Notes: a model not told the origin generated them from the letters alone. Counted from the first letter of the stretch, positions 18,828 to 26,622 are shown. The stretch: DNA of 49,696 bases from Candidatus Methanoperedens nitratireducens (GCF_000685155.1 NZ_JMIY01000007.1:602499-652194), one strand, 5' to 3'. Program-made: numbers and translations.

Positions 18828-18856
18828 TATAAACAGAGTTGTGAGAAGTGTGTGAA
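18828..18856 (-). promoter_or_regulatory. island-type promoter of RHH-like gene 2
   Basis: The plus strand reads TATAAA-CAGAG-TTGTGA-GAAGT-GTGTGAA, identical in spacing to the arl and che elements. The TATA box is about 62 bp upstream of the gene. On the other side, 15-25 bp away, lies a plus-strand TATA-like TTTATTATAT serving the small divergent ORF at 18902, so one regulator site could act on both directions. Confidence 0.75.
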
Positions 18857-18870
18857 GGATGAAGCAAGGT

Positions 18871-18881
18871 TTTATTATATA
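18871..18881 (+). promoter_or_regulatory. TATA box of a leaderless small gene
   Basis: TTTATTATATA is centred about 26 bp upstream of the ATG at 18902. That is the standard archaeal distance from TATA box to transcription start, so the transcript would begin at or next to the start codon. No Shine-Dalgarno site precedes the ATG, which agrees with a leaderless mRNA. Confidence 0.5.
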
Positions 18882-18901
18882 GGAACAAACTATATTACTG
18901 G

Positions 18902-19090
18902 ATGGTATCCAGAAGTATAACTATCCTGAGTTTTTTGCTGCCCATAGCCGTGGTATTAGGTACCAGTCTTTCAATATTGTTCTATAAATATTTCTCATTG
19001 ACGTTATTATTTCTTTTTGCAGGTGGTGGACTGATTTTCTGTGTATATATTATAATACTTAGATCAGACAGACATAGATATGCAGGGTAG
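18902..19090 (+). CDS. small two-span membrane protein, possibly leaderless
   Basis: A 62-residue ORF on the strand opposite to its neighbours, with two hydrophobic stretches (about 5-27 and 31-53) and a basic C-terminus (RSDRHRYAG). It fills the only gap of about 300 bp between the RHH-like gene 2 and the zinc-ribbon gene and ends 1 bp before the latter's stop. A TATA box at the right distance for a leaderless transcript supports it. The hydrophobic composition could be chance, and no homologue is known to me. Confidence 0.45.
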   Translation: MVSRSITILSFLLPIAVVLGTSLSILFYKYFSLTLLFLFAGGGLIFCVYIIILRSDRHRYAG

Positions 19091-19091
19091 G

Positions 19092-19664
19092 TTATAAGCC
19101 TGCTACAAGCTTGAGCCTGGAGCCGCAGTAAGGACACAACATCCATCCAGGCTCTATCTTTTTTTTACAGAATGAACAGGCCTTAGGAACATCCACCTTT
19201 TTAATCAGCACATTACCACAGTGTGAACAATTATTCCATTTTGGGTCAATATAATTCTGGCATTTTTCACACAGCTTGTAGGTTGCAACCCACTTCTGTC
19301 CTTTCAAGTCAACACCACATTTAGTACAGAACCTGTACGATACCACCAGCCGCTCACCGCAGGAGGTGCATACAGGTACATCGTGCATTAATGTGGGATT
19401 GAGCTTCTTCTTAAGGTTCTCAAGGCATACACCCGCCTCGCGCTTAACCATCTCCTCAGGGTCTTTCTCTACCAGGAACTCTATTATCCTTACAAGGCTC
19501 TTGGTGAATTCTGGGATCTCTATATCCATTTTTGCAAAATCCACCTTATCAGTATTTATCGATGACGATATATATTTCAGGGTCATGAAACGGGTCGCAA
19601 CTATCTTGCTCTCCAGCTTCTCAAGCATGTGCCTCCGTTCCTCTTCTGATAGCATCTTGCCCAT
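19092..19664 (-). CDS. triple zinc-ribbon protein of the receptor operon
   Basis: A 190-residue soluble protein. The first about 95 residues are helical (MLSEEERRHMLEKLESKIVA, later EAGVCLENLKKKLNP, reminiscent of one HEAT-like helix pair). Then come three zinc-ribbon units, each with two CxxC knuckles: CTSC/CTKC, CEKC/CSHC and CSFC/CPYC. It is the last gene after the receptor and the two membrane proteins, 1 bp from the upstream stop. Zinc-ribbon domains of this kind mediate protein or nucleic-acid contacts. A scaffold role at the receptor is inference. Confidence 0.7.
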   Translation of the reverse strand: MGKMLSEEERRHMLEKLESKIVATRFMTLKYISSSINTDKVDFAKMDIEIPEFTKSLVRIIEFLVEKDPEEMVKREAGVCLENLKKKLNPTLMHDVPVCTSCGERLVVSYRFCTKCGVDLKGQKWVATYKLCEKCQNYIDPKWNNCSHCGNVLIKKVDVPKACSFCKKKIEPGWMLCPYCGSRLKLVAGL

Positions 19665-19665
19665 A

Positions 19666-19986
19666 TTATTCCGTTATCTCCTCTATCGATATGGATAAAA
19701 GCATTGCGAATACAGAGTATAAGATGAGGATTATAGATAACAGGGCCTCAAAAATGGGCTGTAAGCCTTCAAAAAAAACATTTCCCATAGTACCGACTGC
19801 CCTTATTATGCCCAGCATTATGAACAGGCCCGTCATGCTGATGAAGTATTGCCACATCATGTCCATTGTCTTTAAACCTTTTAACTCCCTTGATATACCT
19901 ACAAGCAAATTAAAGGATAGAACACTGCATATTATTACTACCATTGACGCTATGGTATTCAGGATTATAGAGAATAGATCACTCAT
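19666..19986 (-). CDS. three-span membrane protein, receptor-associated (B)
   Basis: A 106-residue protein with three hydrophobic segments (about 4-30, 44-67, 76-101) and hardly any soluble part. The second segment begins MWQYFISMTGLFIML, similar in pattern to WRYISVSMIMLALW in the preceding 130-residue protein, so the two may be duplicates. It overlaps the upstream gene by 8 bp and is followed at once by the zinc-ribbon gene. I do not recognise a family. Its place behind a receptor that lacks an ectodomain suggests a membrane sensor partner. Confidence 0.65.
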   Translation of the reverse strand: MSDLFSIILNTIASMVVIICSVLSFNLLVGISRELKGLKTMDMMWQYFISMTGLFIMLGIIRAVGTMGNVFFEGLQPIFEALLSIILILYSVFAMLLSISIEEITE

Positions 19987-20371
19987 CCGATCTCTCCTCG
20001 CTGAATACGGTCCACGGCCTGTCTCTCATCGCTTTTATGATCTTTTCCAGTCCAAAGAGCAGTATTAAGAATGCAACGACTACTATTACCGGGTCAAGCA
20101 CCTTTATGATAACATGGATGTTATCGATAATCTCTATTGAATCCAGGTTACCCCTGGTCTGTAGCGTAGTAACCATAATGCCAAAAGCCATAATAGCATT
20201 CCATAATGCCAGCATTATCATTGAAACAGAGATGTACCTCCAGCTCTCTGAGCCTCCCTGTCCTCTTCGCCACAGGACTGCTGCCAGATACGTAGACCCG
20301 CACATAGCAAGCAGGAAAGATATCAATTGTACTACTGTACCGCTTGTATCTATTCCGCCTAAGTATTGCAT
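19979..20371 (-). CDS. three-span membrane protein, receptor-associated (A)
   Basis: A 130-residue protein with three hydrophobic segments (about 10-33, 43-68, 86-112) and a charged C-terminal tail (MRDRPWTVFSEERSDE) expected in the cytoplasm. It starts 22 bp after the receptor gene and overlaps the next membrane protein gene. No known family is evident. A sensor or anchoring role with the receptor is inferred from co-transcription and shared topology. Confidence 0.65.
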   Translation of the reverse strand: MQYLGGIDTSGTVVQLISFLLAMCGSTYLAAVLWRRGQGGSESWRYISVSMIMLALWNAIMAFGIMVTTLQTRGNLDSIEIIDNIHVIIKVLDPVIVVVAFLILLFGLEKIIKAMRDRPWTVFSEERSDE

Positions 20372-20393
20372 ACTATTGTCCGATTGTAGCTTT

Positions 20394-21743
20394 CTATTTA
20401 TGCATAGCCTGTTGTTTTATTTCTGATGCTACTACTCCAGTATTGAATTTCGCAACTTCTACCTGGAGATCATCTGCCAGTTGTGCCATTTCCTGTGCTG
20501 CCCTCACAAGCTGCTCCATTGATGCTGCCTGTTGTTCTGTTGCTGCCGATGCCTCCTGTGTACCTGCGGCTGATTCTTCACTTATGGCAGATATGTCCTC
20601 AATCGAGGCTGTGACCTCCTCCGCAGATGCAGACTGCTCCTGAGCTGATGCTGCGATCTCCTGTACCATGGTAGCAACATCACCAGCAGCCTTTACAATG
20701 CGGTTAATAGCAGAAACTGCATCTCCAATGGTCTTAGCGCCTTCATCGACTGTTTTAGTTCCCTGCTCCATACTCTCAACAGCCTTTCTTGTTCCCTGCT
20801 GGACTTCTTTTATAAGCTCAGTAATCTGGTTTGATGCATTTCTTGATTCCTCAGCAAGCTTACGGACCTCATCTGCAACCACTGCAAAGCCTCTGCCGTG
20901 TTCGCCTGCACGGGCTGCCTCTATGGCTGCGTTAAGGGCAAGTAGGTTTGTCTGGTCAGCGATATTAGTTATCACACTGATAATCTCGCCTATTTTCTGG
21001 GATTTGCTATCAAGATTCTTTATCACCGTTGCTGAGTTATCAACAGTTCCCTGGATCTGGGTCATCTTCTGTGCAACCTCACCTGACATTTTACCCACAT
21101 CCTGGGCTGTCTTATTTGCCTCATCAGCACCCTCTGCAGCTTTCTGGGAATTGGCTGCAACCTGCTGCACGCTCTCTGACATCTCCCTCATAGCACGGCT
21201 TATTTCTGTTATCTTCGAAGTCTGCTGGTTTACGCCTCGGGCGATGTCCTGGGCAGTACTGGCTATCTGCTCTATCGAAGCTTTCATCTCCTCGCTTGAT
21301 GCAGAGAGTTCCTGGGCTGTTGAGTTAACTTTTAGAGCAGAGTGCTGCACCTGTCCAATGATATCTCTCAAGTTCGATGTCATTTTTCTAAAATACCCTG
21401 CAAGCAGTCCAAGCTCATCATCGGATGAAATAACTACATCTGTGGTCAAATCCCTATTAGATATCCGATTAGCTGCTGCTTGAAACTCATTGAGTGGTTT
21501 TAAAATAGAACGGGTCAGGCCTATGCACATCAGGATTGAAGAAACTATAGCAAAGACTATAGAGAGGATGAGTATCTGTTCTGGATCGATGATCGTATTT
21601 ACGCTCTCACCATACAGTCCAAGGTAACCAACGATTAATATCAACACATCGATGACAATAAAACTATATGCTATCTTCATCCCTATTTTGAGCTTATTGA
21701 TGGTCAATTGATTTGCCCTATCTATAATATCCATGAAATTCAT
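20394..21743 (-). CDS. methyl-accepting chemotaxis protein without external sensor domain
   Basis: A 449-residue chemoreceptor. Two membrane spans (about 22-44 and 56-77) are joined by only about a dozen residues, so there is no extracellular ligand domain. A HAMP domain follows (about 78-130), then the long helical signalling domain. Its tip, [20 protein letters not shown] followed by [17 protein letters not shown], contacts CheA and CheW. The C-terminus carries no CheR-tether pentapeptide. It is the first gene of a unit with two three-span membrane proteins and a zinc-ribbon protein, and has an island promoter element upstream. Sensing through partner proteins is the likely mode. Confidence 0.95.
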   Translation of the reverse strand: MNFMDIIDRANQLTINKLKIGMKIAYSFIVIDVLILIVGYLGLYGESVNTIIDPEQILILSIVFAIVSSILMCIGLTRSILKPLNEFQAAANRISNRDLTTDVVISSDDELGLLAGYFRKMTSNLRDIIGQVQHSALKVNSTAQELSASSEEMKASIEQIASTAQDIARGVNQQTSKITEISRAMREMSESVQQVAANSQKAAEGADEANKTAQDVGKMSGEVAQKMTQIQGTVDNSATVIKNLDSKSQKIGEIISVITNIADQTNLLALNAAIEAARAGEHGRGFAVVADEVRKLAEESRNASNQITELIKEVQQGTRKAVESMEQGTKTVDEGAKTIGDAVSAINRIVKAAGDVATMVQEIAASAQEQSASAEEVTASIEDISAISEESAAGTQEASAATEQQAASMEQLVRAAQEMAQLADDLQVEVAKFNTGVVASEIKQQAMHK

Positions 21744-21790
21744 ATTTAACCTCTAAGAGTTTTTTAAATAATAAAACAGAATATCATCCA

Positions 21791-21819
21791 TTTATACAGA
21801 TTTGTGAAAAAAATGTGAA
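21791..21819 (-). promoter_or_regulatory. island-type promoter of the receptor operon
   Basis: The plus strand reads TTTATACAGAT-TTGTGA-AAAAA-ATGTGAA. The repeats keep the 11-bp period and the same distance to the TATA region as in the other elements, though the TATA sequence is shifted slightly. It lies about 50 bp upstream of the receptor start, leaving a leader of about 25 bases. Confidence 0.7.
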
Positions 21820-21841
21820 CCTGGCAGAAAATAAGAACAGT

Positions 21842-22360
21842 TCATATAGCTGCTATCTCTGTAGCCTCTGTTGATATACTCATGATGCTATGCAGTTCAT
21901 CAGTGCTGAGTATCTTACCCAGATTTAGAAGTATCAGCAATCTGTTATCCAGCTTTCCCACACCCAGGATATACTCCATGCCTATCCTGCTGGCAATTAT
22001 AGCAGGAGCAGGCTCAACATTCTTTTCTGATAGGCGGATGACCTCGCTCACTGAGTCAACCACGAATCCCATCACTGTGTCTCCTATGCTCGCCACTATG
22101 ATTCTGGTATTCTCATCCTGTTCCCTGCTTTTCATGTCCATTATCACGTTAAGATTAATCACCACTATAATCCTGCCGCGAAGATTGATTATTCCCCTGA
22201 TGTAATCAGGAGCCTGAGGGATCTTCGTGATATTGATCATGCGGATGATCTCCTGCACATTCATTATTTCCACGCCAAATTCTTCTCTGCCTATATTAAA
22301 AACTACAAGCTGAAGCTCGTCGCCCGACATTGTTTTTGTACCTTGAGGCGGATTTACCAT
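21842..22360 (-). CDS. cheW: chemotaxis coupling protein CheW
   Basis: Couples the receptor tip to CheA. The 172-residue protein is a single CheW domain: LQLVVFNIGREEFGVEIMNV, the conserved IPQAPDYIRGIINLRGRIIVV region, GFVVDSVSEVIRL and the closing GKLDNRLLILLNLGKIL. A TAGGAGG site lies directly before the ATG. It starts 24 bp after the unknown 144-residue gene, probably in the same unit as the KaiC-like gene, and is followed by the receptor with its own promoter. Confidence 0.96.
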   Translation of the reverse strand: MVNPPQGTKTMSGDELQLVVFNIGREEFGVEIMNVQEIIRMINITKIPQAPDYIRGIINLRGRIIVVINLNVIMDMKSREQDENTRIIVASIGDTVMGFVVDSVSEVIRLSEKNVEPAPAIIASRIGMEYILGVGKLDNRLLILLNLGKILSTDELHSIMSISTEATEIAAI

Positions 22361-22384
22361 ATTTCCTCCTATAAATTGTGTGAA

Positions 22385-22819
22385 CTATTTTCTTTGTAGA
22401 AGCTTGGTTTTACAAAGGAATTTAGGAACATCTACCATGCTGACTCTTTCGACCAGAGGAGGAGAATCACTAAGTGAAGGCTTTCTCAGAAAGTTAGGCT
22501 CATCAGGTTCAGCCGTAATGCTCTCTGCGTCAATTTTCATATCAGGCACATGATCTGTGCTCACCTTGAGTGCTCCTTTTTCAGAGGATTCTTCTATACC
22601 TCTATCCCTGCTCGCTTTGCCCTTTATCTTCCCGTTGTTGTAGTAGTTCTCAGGTAATTGGATCCCGATGTTCAGGGCTTCTTCCATAAGCCTTGTGTAC
22701 TCTCTAAGTACCCAGCCTATCTCTGAGTGGTTCCTGTATCCCACCTCAAACCCCAGATTATATATTTTATCTATTAGAAGCCGAACCTTATCTTCCGCCT
22801 GGTCGTTGATAACCTTCAA
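22385..22819 (-). CDS. uncharacterised protein between the KaiC-like gene and cheW
   Basis: A 144-residue protein I do not recognise. Residues 1-60 look like a small helical domain (IDKIYNLGFEVGYRNHSEIG followed by WVLREYTRLMEEALNIGIQL). The rest is polar, probably disordered, and ends in a basic stretch (VPKFLCKTKLLQRK). It lies 12 bp after the KaiC-like gene and 24 bp before cheW, so it belongs to the island and may link the two proteins. No function is assigned. Confidence 0.6.
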   Translation of the reverse strand: MKVINDQAEDKVRLLIDKIYNLGFEVGYRNHSEIGWVLREYTRLMEEALNIGIQLPENYYNNGKIKGKASRDRGIEESSEKGALKVSTDHVPDMKIDAESITAEPDEPNFLRKPSLSDSPPLVERVSMVDVPKFLCKTKLLQRK

Positions 22820-22831
22820 ACCTCCTTAACT

Positions 22832-23581
22832 TTACCTTTTAATCGGTTTTAAAACTTTCAGGCCCTTATCAGTGAATTCAATTCCCCGCATCTCACAATC
22901 GTGCTTTGTTCCGCGCATTTTAATAATCTGCAGTGCTCTGACCATATTGCCTTGCCTGTCCATGAAATTATGGAGAAATACGACCCCGTGTGAAGCGAAT
23001 TGTTCTATTGTATAGGCATCGGGTCTTGTGAGTTCGGATAATAGCAGTGTGGTGCAGCCAAGACTTTTCAGATTACGGATGAACCTGCCAATGGATCGCT
23101 CCTCCAGTGCAGGATGGTGTGATGTGAACCTGATTGATGACAGCGAGTCGATCACCAGTCTCCTAATACCATACTGCTTAACCATCATCTCTACGTTCTC
23201 AAATACCGAATACGGAGATGGAGGGGCAATCTCAGGTGATTCAGTGACCTGCTGCTCATAATTAGGTGTTATTACCATTGAGACTCTATCATTATCTCCG
23301 TAACTGGCAGGGCCTATATCCAAAAAAAACAACTTCTTTCTCTTGATGAACTCCTGTATGAACAGATTGTAACGAGACATATCCTCGATAATAGTTCCGA
23401 CACTCTCGGATAATGCCACATATGCGCCTGCTTCCCCGACCAGTGCTCCTGTTGCAAGAAATTGTGCCCCAAAAGTGGTTTTTCCACTTCCTGGTGACCC
23501 GCTGATCAGATACTGCCTGCCCTGAAGAAGGCCTCCTTCAATTAACCCATCAAATCCTTCAATTCCAGTTTTTACTCTCAT
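22832..23581 (-). CDS. KaiC-like RecA-fold ATPase of the chemotaxis island
   Basis: A 249-residue single-domain KaiC-family ATPase. It has Walker A GSPGSGKT at residues 28-35, the Walker B strand RLVIDSLSSI, and a C-terminal EFTDKGLKVLKPIKR as in archaeal KaiC-domain proteins. It differs from ArlH, which is encoded separately in the arl operon. It is first in a unit with the 144-residue protein and cheW and has the island promoter element 35 bp upstream. A role in motility is inferred from this shared control; the partner is unknown. Confidence 0.85.
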   Translation of the reverse strand: MRVKTGIEGFDGLIEGGLLQGRQYLISGSPGSGKTTFGAQFLATGALVGEAGAYVALSESVGTIIEDMSRYNLFIQEFIKRKKLFFLDIGPASYGDNDRVSMVITPNYEQQVTESPEIAPPSPYSVFENVEMMVKQYGIRRLVIDSLSSIRFTSHHPALEERSIGRFIRNLKSLGCTTLLLSELTRPDAYTIEQFASHGVVFLHNFMDRQGNMVRALQIIKMRGTKHDCEMRGIEFTDKGLKVLKPIKR

Positions 23582-23615
23582 ATCAAACCTTGATACAAAA
23601 TGTTGATGTACTATA

Positions 23616-23644
23616 TATAAATAGAATTGTGATAGAAGTGTGAA
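23616..23644 (-). promoter_or_regulatory. island-type promoter of the KaiC-like/cheW unit
   Basis: The plus strand reads TATAAA-TAGAA-TTGTGA-TAGAA-GTGTGAA, again 29 bp with an 11-bp repeat period. The TATA box is about 35 bp from the gene start, so the leader is very short. The site also faces the divergent arlCDE gene at 23778, which has its own TATA-like TTTATATAAT at about 23671-23680. Confidence 0.75.
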
Positions 23645-23777
23645 TTGTTATTTGATATAAACTGCATATATTTATATAATCAAATTCCTGATTTAGTGAG
23701 CAAAAGCACAAAAGATATTTAAAATAATAATTACTTTAAATAACAGATTCATAGAAAATAATGTGAAGTGAAAATAC

Positions 23778-24842
23778 ATGTTAGAGGACTTTTCAGCTAA
23801 ATTTAAAAAATTAATGATACCTGAGGAGTCCCTTATTAAAAGAATAGAAAAGATAAAAAAGACCTCCGAGGCCAGAATACCTGAAGCTACATCAATAATA
23901 GACATTGATATCTCTGAACAGCTTAAGAAGAACCAGGAGGAAATGGCCCAAAAAATTGAAGAGATAATCAATTCAAAATCTGGCCAGATCGATGCTAATA
24001 CAGAGGCTGTAAAGGACTTTGAGATCAAACTAAATAAAATGGAAAGTACGGTCACTGCTTCCAAGCAACATATTAATGAATTTAAGGATAGACTGGATAA
24101 GATAGATGAAAGCCTGCTTGAGCTATTATCATTATATGAAGTTGTCTCCAGTACCGTAAACCCATTTGTCGGTGAGAAGGATAATGCATCATCCGAGAAA
24201 ATTGAGCAGATTGAGAAAAAAATCGAATTCCTGAGCCAAAAGGCCCCGGAGATTCCCTTTGATCTAAAAGAAGAGTTTGATACTAAACTCAAATTTCTTG
24301 AGAGTAGATTGGAGGAATTGACACAGATAGTTGAATCAAATGTATTAAATCAGGATACTCTCGTAGAACAGGTTTTAGAGCATCTCAGGCCCATGCTGGA
24401 ACAAAAGATACAGAATAATTCTTCACATGCAAAACAGGATCGATCAATACAGGCTGCAGATTCAGAATCGCAGTATGCCCAGAGCAGTAATGGCGTCAAG
24501 TTGCCCTATCTGGATAACAGGGCTGAAACCTCTATTATCGTCCTTAACTGGATAGAATTCTTACTGGAAAAAGTTGGAAGAAATAACCTGGTTGAGATCC
24601 TTGAGTATTATATTGAGATAGGATGGATAAGTGAGGAAGTCTACTCGAAGATGATGACCTACGCCAACGGGATAGATTATTATGTGGAGCGACCTACATG
24701 GAAACTGCTCCCTGAGGACCATGCCAAATCACTGATGTTTATTGAGCAGTTAACAGGAAAGAAATTAGATAAAAATATGCTCTCAAGGCTTGAGAGGGAT
24801 GCAGAGAAGGTAATACGGGGCAATGAAGTATACACTTCCTGA
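23778..24842 (+). CDS. archaellum switch/cytoplasmic ring protein, ArlC/D/E type
   Basis: A 354-residue cytoplasmic protein. Residues 1-110 are a charged coiled coil. SLYEVVSSTVNPFVGEK near 115-130 is the ArlC-type motif, a second coiled coil follows (about 140-215), and the C-terminal about 100 residues form the ArlD/E domain (ETSIIVLNWIEFLLEKVGRN and EYYIEIGWISEEV). ArlC/D/E proteins receive the CheY signal through adaptors at the motor. Here one polypeptide appears to combine the parts, and the gene stands alone on the plus strand, convergent with the HEAT-CheC gene 11 bp away. Confidence 0.88.
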   Translation: MLEDFSAKFKKLMIPEESLIKRIEKIKKTSEARIPEATSIIDIDISEQLKKNQEEMAQKIEEIINSKSGQIDANTEAVKDFEIKLNKMESTVTASKQHINEFKDRLDKIDESLLELLSLYEVVSSTVNPFVGEKDNASSEKIEQIEKKIEFLSQKAPEIPFDLKEEFDTKLKFLESRLEELTQIVESNVLNQDTLVEQVLEHLRPMLEQKIQNNSSHAKQDRSIQAADSESQYAQSSNGVKLPYLDNRAETSIIVLNWIEFLLEKVGRNNLVEILEYYIEIGWISEEVYSKMMTYANGIDYYVERPTWKLLPEDHAKSLMFIEQLTGKKLDKNMLSRLERDAEKVIRGNEVYTS

Positions 24843-24853
24843 TTATTCCGTAG

Positions 24854-26500
24854 TTAAAATAGTTTAGCTACTATAATCTCAAAGGATCTCGGATCAAGAA
24901 GCATAATCAACCGGCCTGTTTTATTACTCCCTAAGGCAAGATCAGTTGCAAGCGCAAACTCGACTTTCCCTGTTACATCCTTCATCACTGATTCAGCAAT
25001 CTGTACAGATGTACCAGTCTTGAATATGGGAGCCTCAAGGAATATGGGAACCTCGATGTATTCAGATACAGCGCTTATATACTGGCCTCCAAAAATATTG
25101 GCAGTCTCTTTCAATGTTGAGATTATATCCTCTGTGAATTCCTTGATCGCTGCATCAGCCTGATTGCAGAGTAGTTCGTTTGCGATCGCAAGGGCGACAT
25201 CTTTTGAGAAGTAAAGATGCAACATTCCGTTCACTTCTCCTGCCTGTCCCTTGCCATGAAGTTTAATCTCAATAGATACAATATAGTCCCCGAGGCCAGC
25301 TATCTCATCGCGCATCTGGTCAATCGGAAGTGTCCGAAGTTGAGATTGAAGCGATTCTGATTCCTGCCCTGCCAGTTGTGTCACTGTAGATGCTGCATTT
25401 GTCATTCCTGCCATTCCAATATCAGATAAAAGTCTGACAGCCGAATCTACATCCACAATATCTTTTTGAGCATCGACAACCTGTGTCTTTAAGTCTATAT
25501 CTGGAGTCTGATTGAGCGTCTGGGTTTTGATCCTCTTAACCTTAGTTTCTGCTCCGTCAGGGGATTCCTCAACAGGTCTTGGGATCTGTTTCCTTGAATA
25601 TTTTATTTTTGTATCTCTAACACCCTGTTGAGGTGCTCTCCTCTCCATCTCATCTATCTGTTCCTCTGGGTCCAATTCCAGATCAAAGTCCCGGCCTCTG
25701 GCTGTGTCACTGCCGGATGTCGCATAGCTCTCTTCTGCATTTGCCACCTGCAGCCACACTGAGCTTGTATGCCCATCTCCTCTGTTATCTCTGTACCTGA
25801 ATAAGACATCGATTGAGATCACTCCACAAAAATCATCCTTCAGGCCCAGGATAATTCTGCGTGTGTTATCCTTACCAGTGTTGACTGTATCTTTTATGGC
25901 CACATCTTTTGATAATCTCGCCCTGTCTCTGTTTGGTTCTCCCTCTGCCCTGGATACGTAATCGCATTTCAATATGTTCAGGGGCACATCAATGGCTACC
26001 AGAGGGATATCTATGTCAGAGGAAAGAGCCTCATCTGCTGCGCCATACTCTTCAGGATCATAATCCCTGTTCCGCATACTGCGTTTATTCGATTCTATCC
26101 TGGCTATCGCTTCCCTGGCATGTTTTCTTAATTCCTGTGATCCGTTCTTTGAAGCAGCATTTAAAGCTGTAATTGCGCGTTTATCCCCTATCCTTCCAAG
26201 TGCCCATGCAGCATATACCTGCACGTTCTCACTCGGGTCATTTAAAAGTCCTATCAGAGGCAGAACTGCCCTGGCGTTCCCTATCTCACCCAGCGCCCAT
26301 GCTGAGTTCGAACGGATCTGGATATCATCTGTCTCAAGTAATCCGATCAGCGGCCTTGTGGCTTTGCTGTATCTTAATTCCCCAAGAATGCGCACAGCTT
26401 CCCTTATCTCCTTCACGTCACCTGTATCAAGAACACGGAGCAGACCCTCAGCATCTCCGCTCTTTTTCATCTCTCTTAAGCCAGTGTGGTCTGAAGGCAA
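24854..26500 (-). CDS. HEAT-repeat protein fused to a CheC/CheX-like domain
   Basis: About 548 residues. The N-terminal part has PBS-type HEAT repeats (for example RPLIGLLETDDIQIRSNSAW, LGEIGNARAVLPLIGLLND, LGRIGDKRAITAL). The middle has a beta-rich piece and a long charged linker. The C-terminal about 180 residues resemble CheC/CheX (EDIISTLKETANIFGGQYIS, with the E-x2-N active-site pattern). I place the start at a TTG (26500) with AGAGGT 7 bases upstream; the longer reading frame to 26689 overlaps the divergent gene and the promoter. A HEAT protein is known to bind Che proteins in Halobacterium, so an adaptor to CheY or the motor is plausible. Confidence 0.75.
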   Translation of the reverse strand: MPSDHTGLREMKKSGDAEGLLRVLDTGDVKEIREAVRILGELRYSKATRPLIGLLETDDIQIRSNSAWALGEIGNARAVLPLIGLLNDPSENVQVYAAWALGRIGDKRAITALNAASKNGSQELRKHAREAIARIESNKRSMRNRDYDPEEYGAADEALSSDIDIPLVAIDVPLNILKCDYVSRAEGEPNRDRARLSKDVAIKDTVNTGKDNTRRIILGLKDDFCGVISIDVLFRYRDNRGDGHTSSVWLQVANAEESYATSGSDTARGRDFDLELDPEEQIDEMERRAPQQGVRDTKIKYSRKQIPRPVEESPDGAETKVKRIKTQTLNQTPDIDLKTQVVDAQKDIVDVDSAVRLLSDIGMAGMTNAASTVTQLAGQESESLQSQLRTLPIDQMRDEIAGLGDYIVSIEIKLHGKGQAGEVNGMLHLYFSKDVALAIANELLCNQADAAIKEFTEDIISTLKETANIFGGQYISAVSEYIEVPIFLEAPIFKTGTSVQIAESVMKDVTGKVEFALATDLALGSNKTGRLIMLLDPRSFEIIVAKLF

Positions 26501-26547
26501 TATAACTACCTCTTTGGGTCGATTATGTTTGCTTGCATTCACACTAA

Positions 26548-26576
26548 TATAAATAAGGGTGTGAAGATGACAATAT
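26548..26576 (-). promoter_or_regulatory. half-conserved island promoter of HEAT-CheC gene
   Basis: The plus strand reads TATAAA-TAAGG-GTGTGA-AGATG-ACAATAT. The TATA box and the first repeat are in exactly the same register as the other island elements, but the second repeat is not conserved. It lies 48 bp before the TTG start chosen for the gene and supports that start. Confidence 0.5.
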
Positions 26577-26622
26577 CTCATCAGCCAAAAGTTTAAATTA
26601 ATAGAATCCAATTTAAAGTATA

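Noticed and set aside
20668-21483. 271-codon plus-strand frame opposite the chemoreceptor
   Set aside because: Ala/Ser-rich antisense shadow of the repetitive coiled-coil codons of the receptor; no ribosome site or family match.
22370-22385. TATAAATTGTGTGAAC before cheW, resembling the island element
   Set aside because: The TATA-like part abuts the repeat without the 5-bp spacer, there is only one repeat, and a start 25 bp downstream would fall inside cheW.
23693-24292. 199-codon minus-strand frame opposite the ArlC/D/E gene
   Set aside because: Ser/Phe/Leu-rich complement of the Glu/Lys-rich coiled coil.
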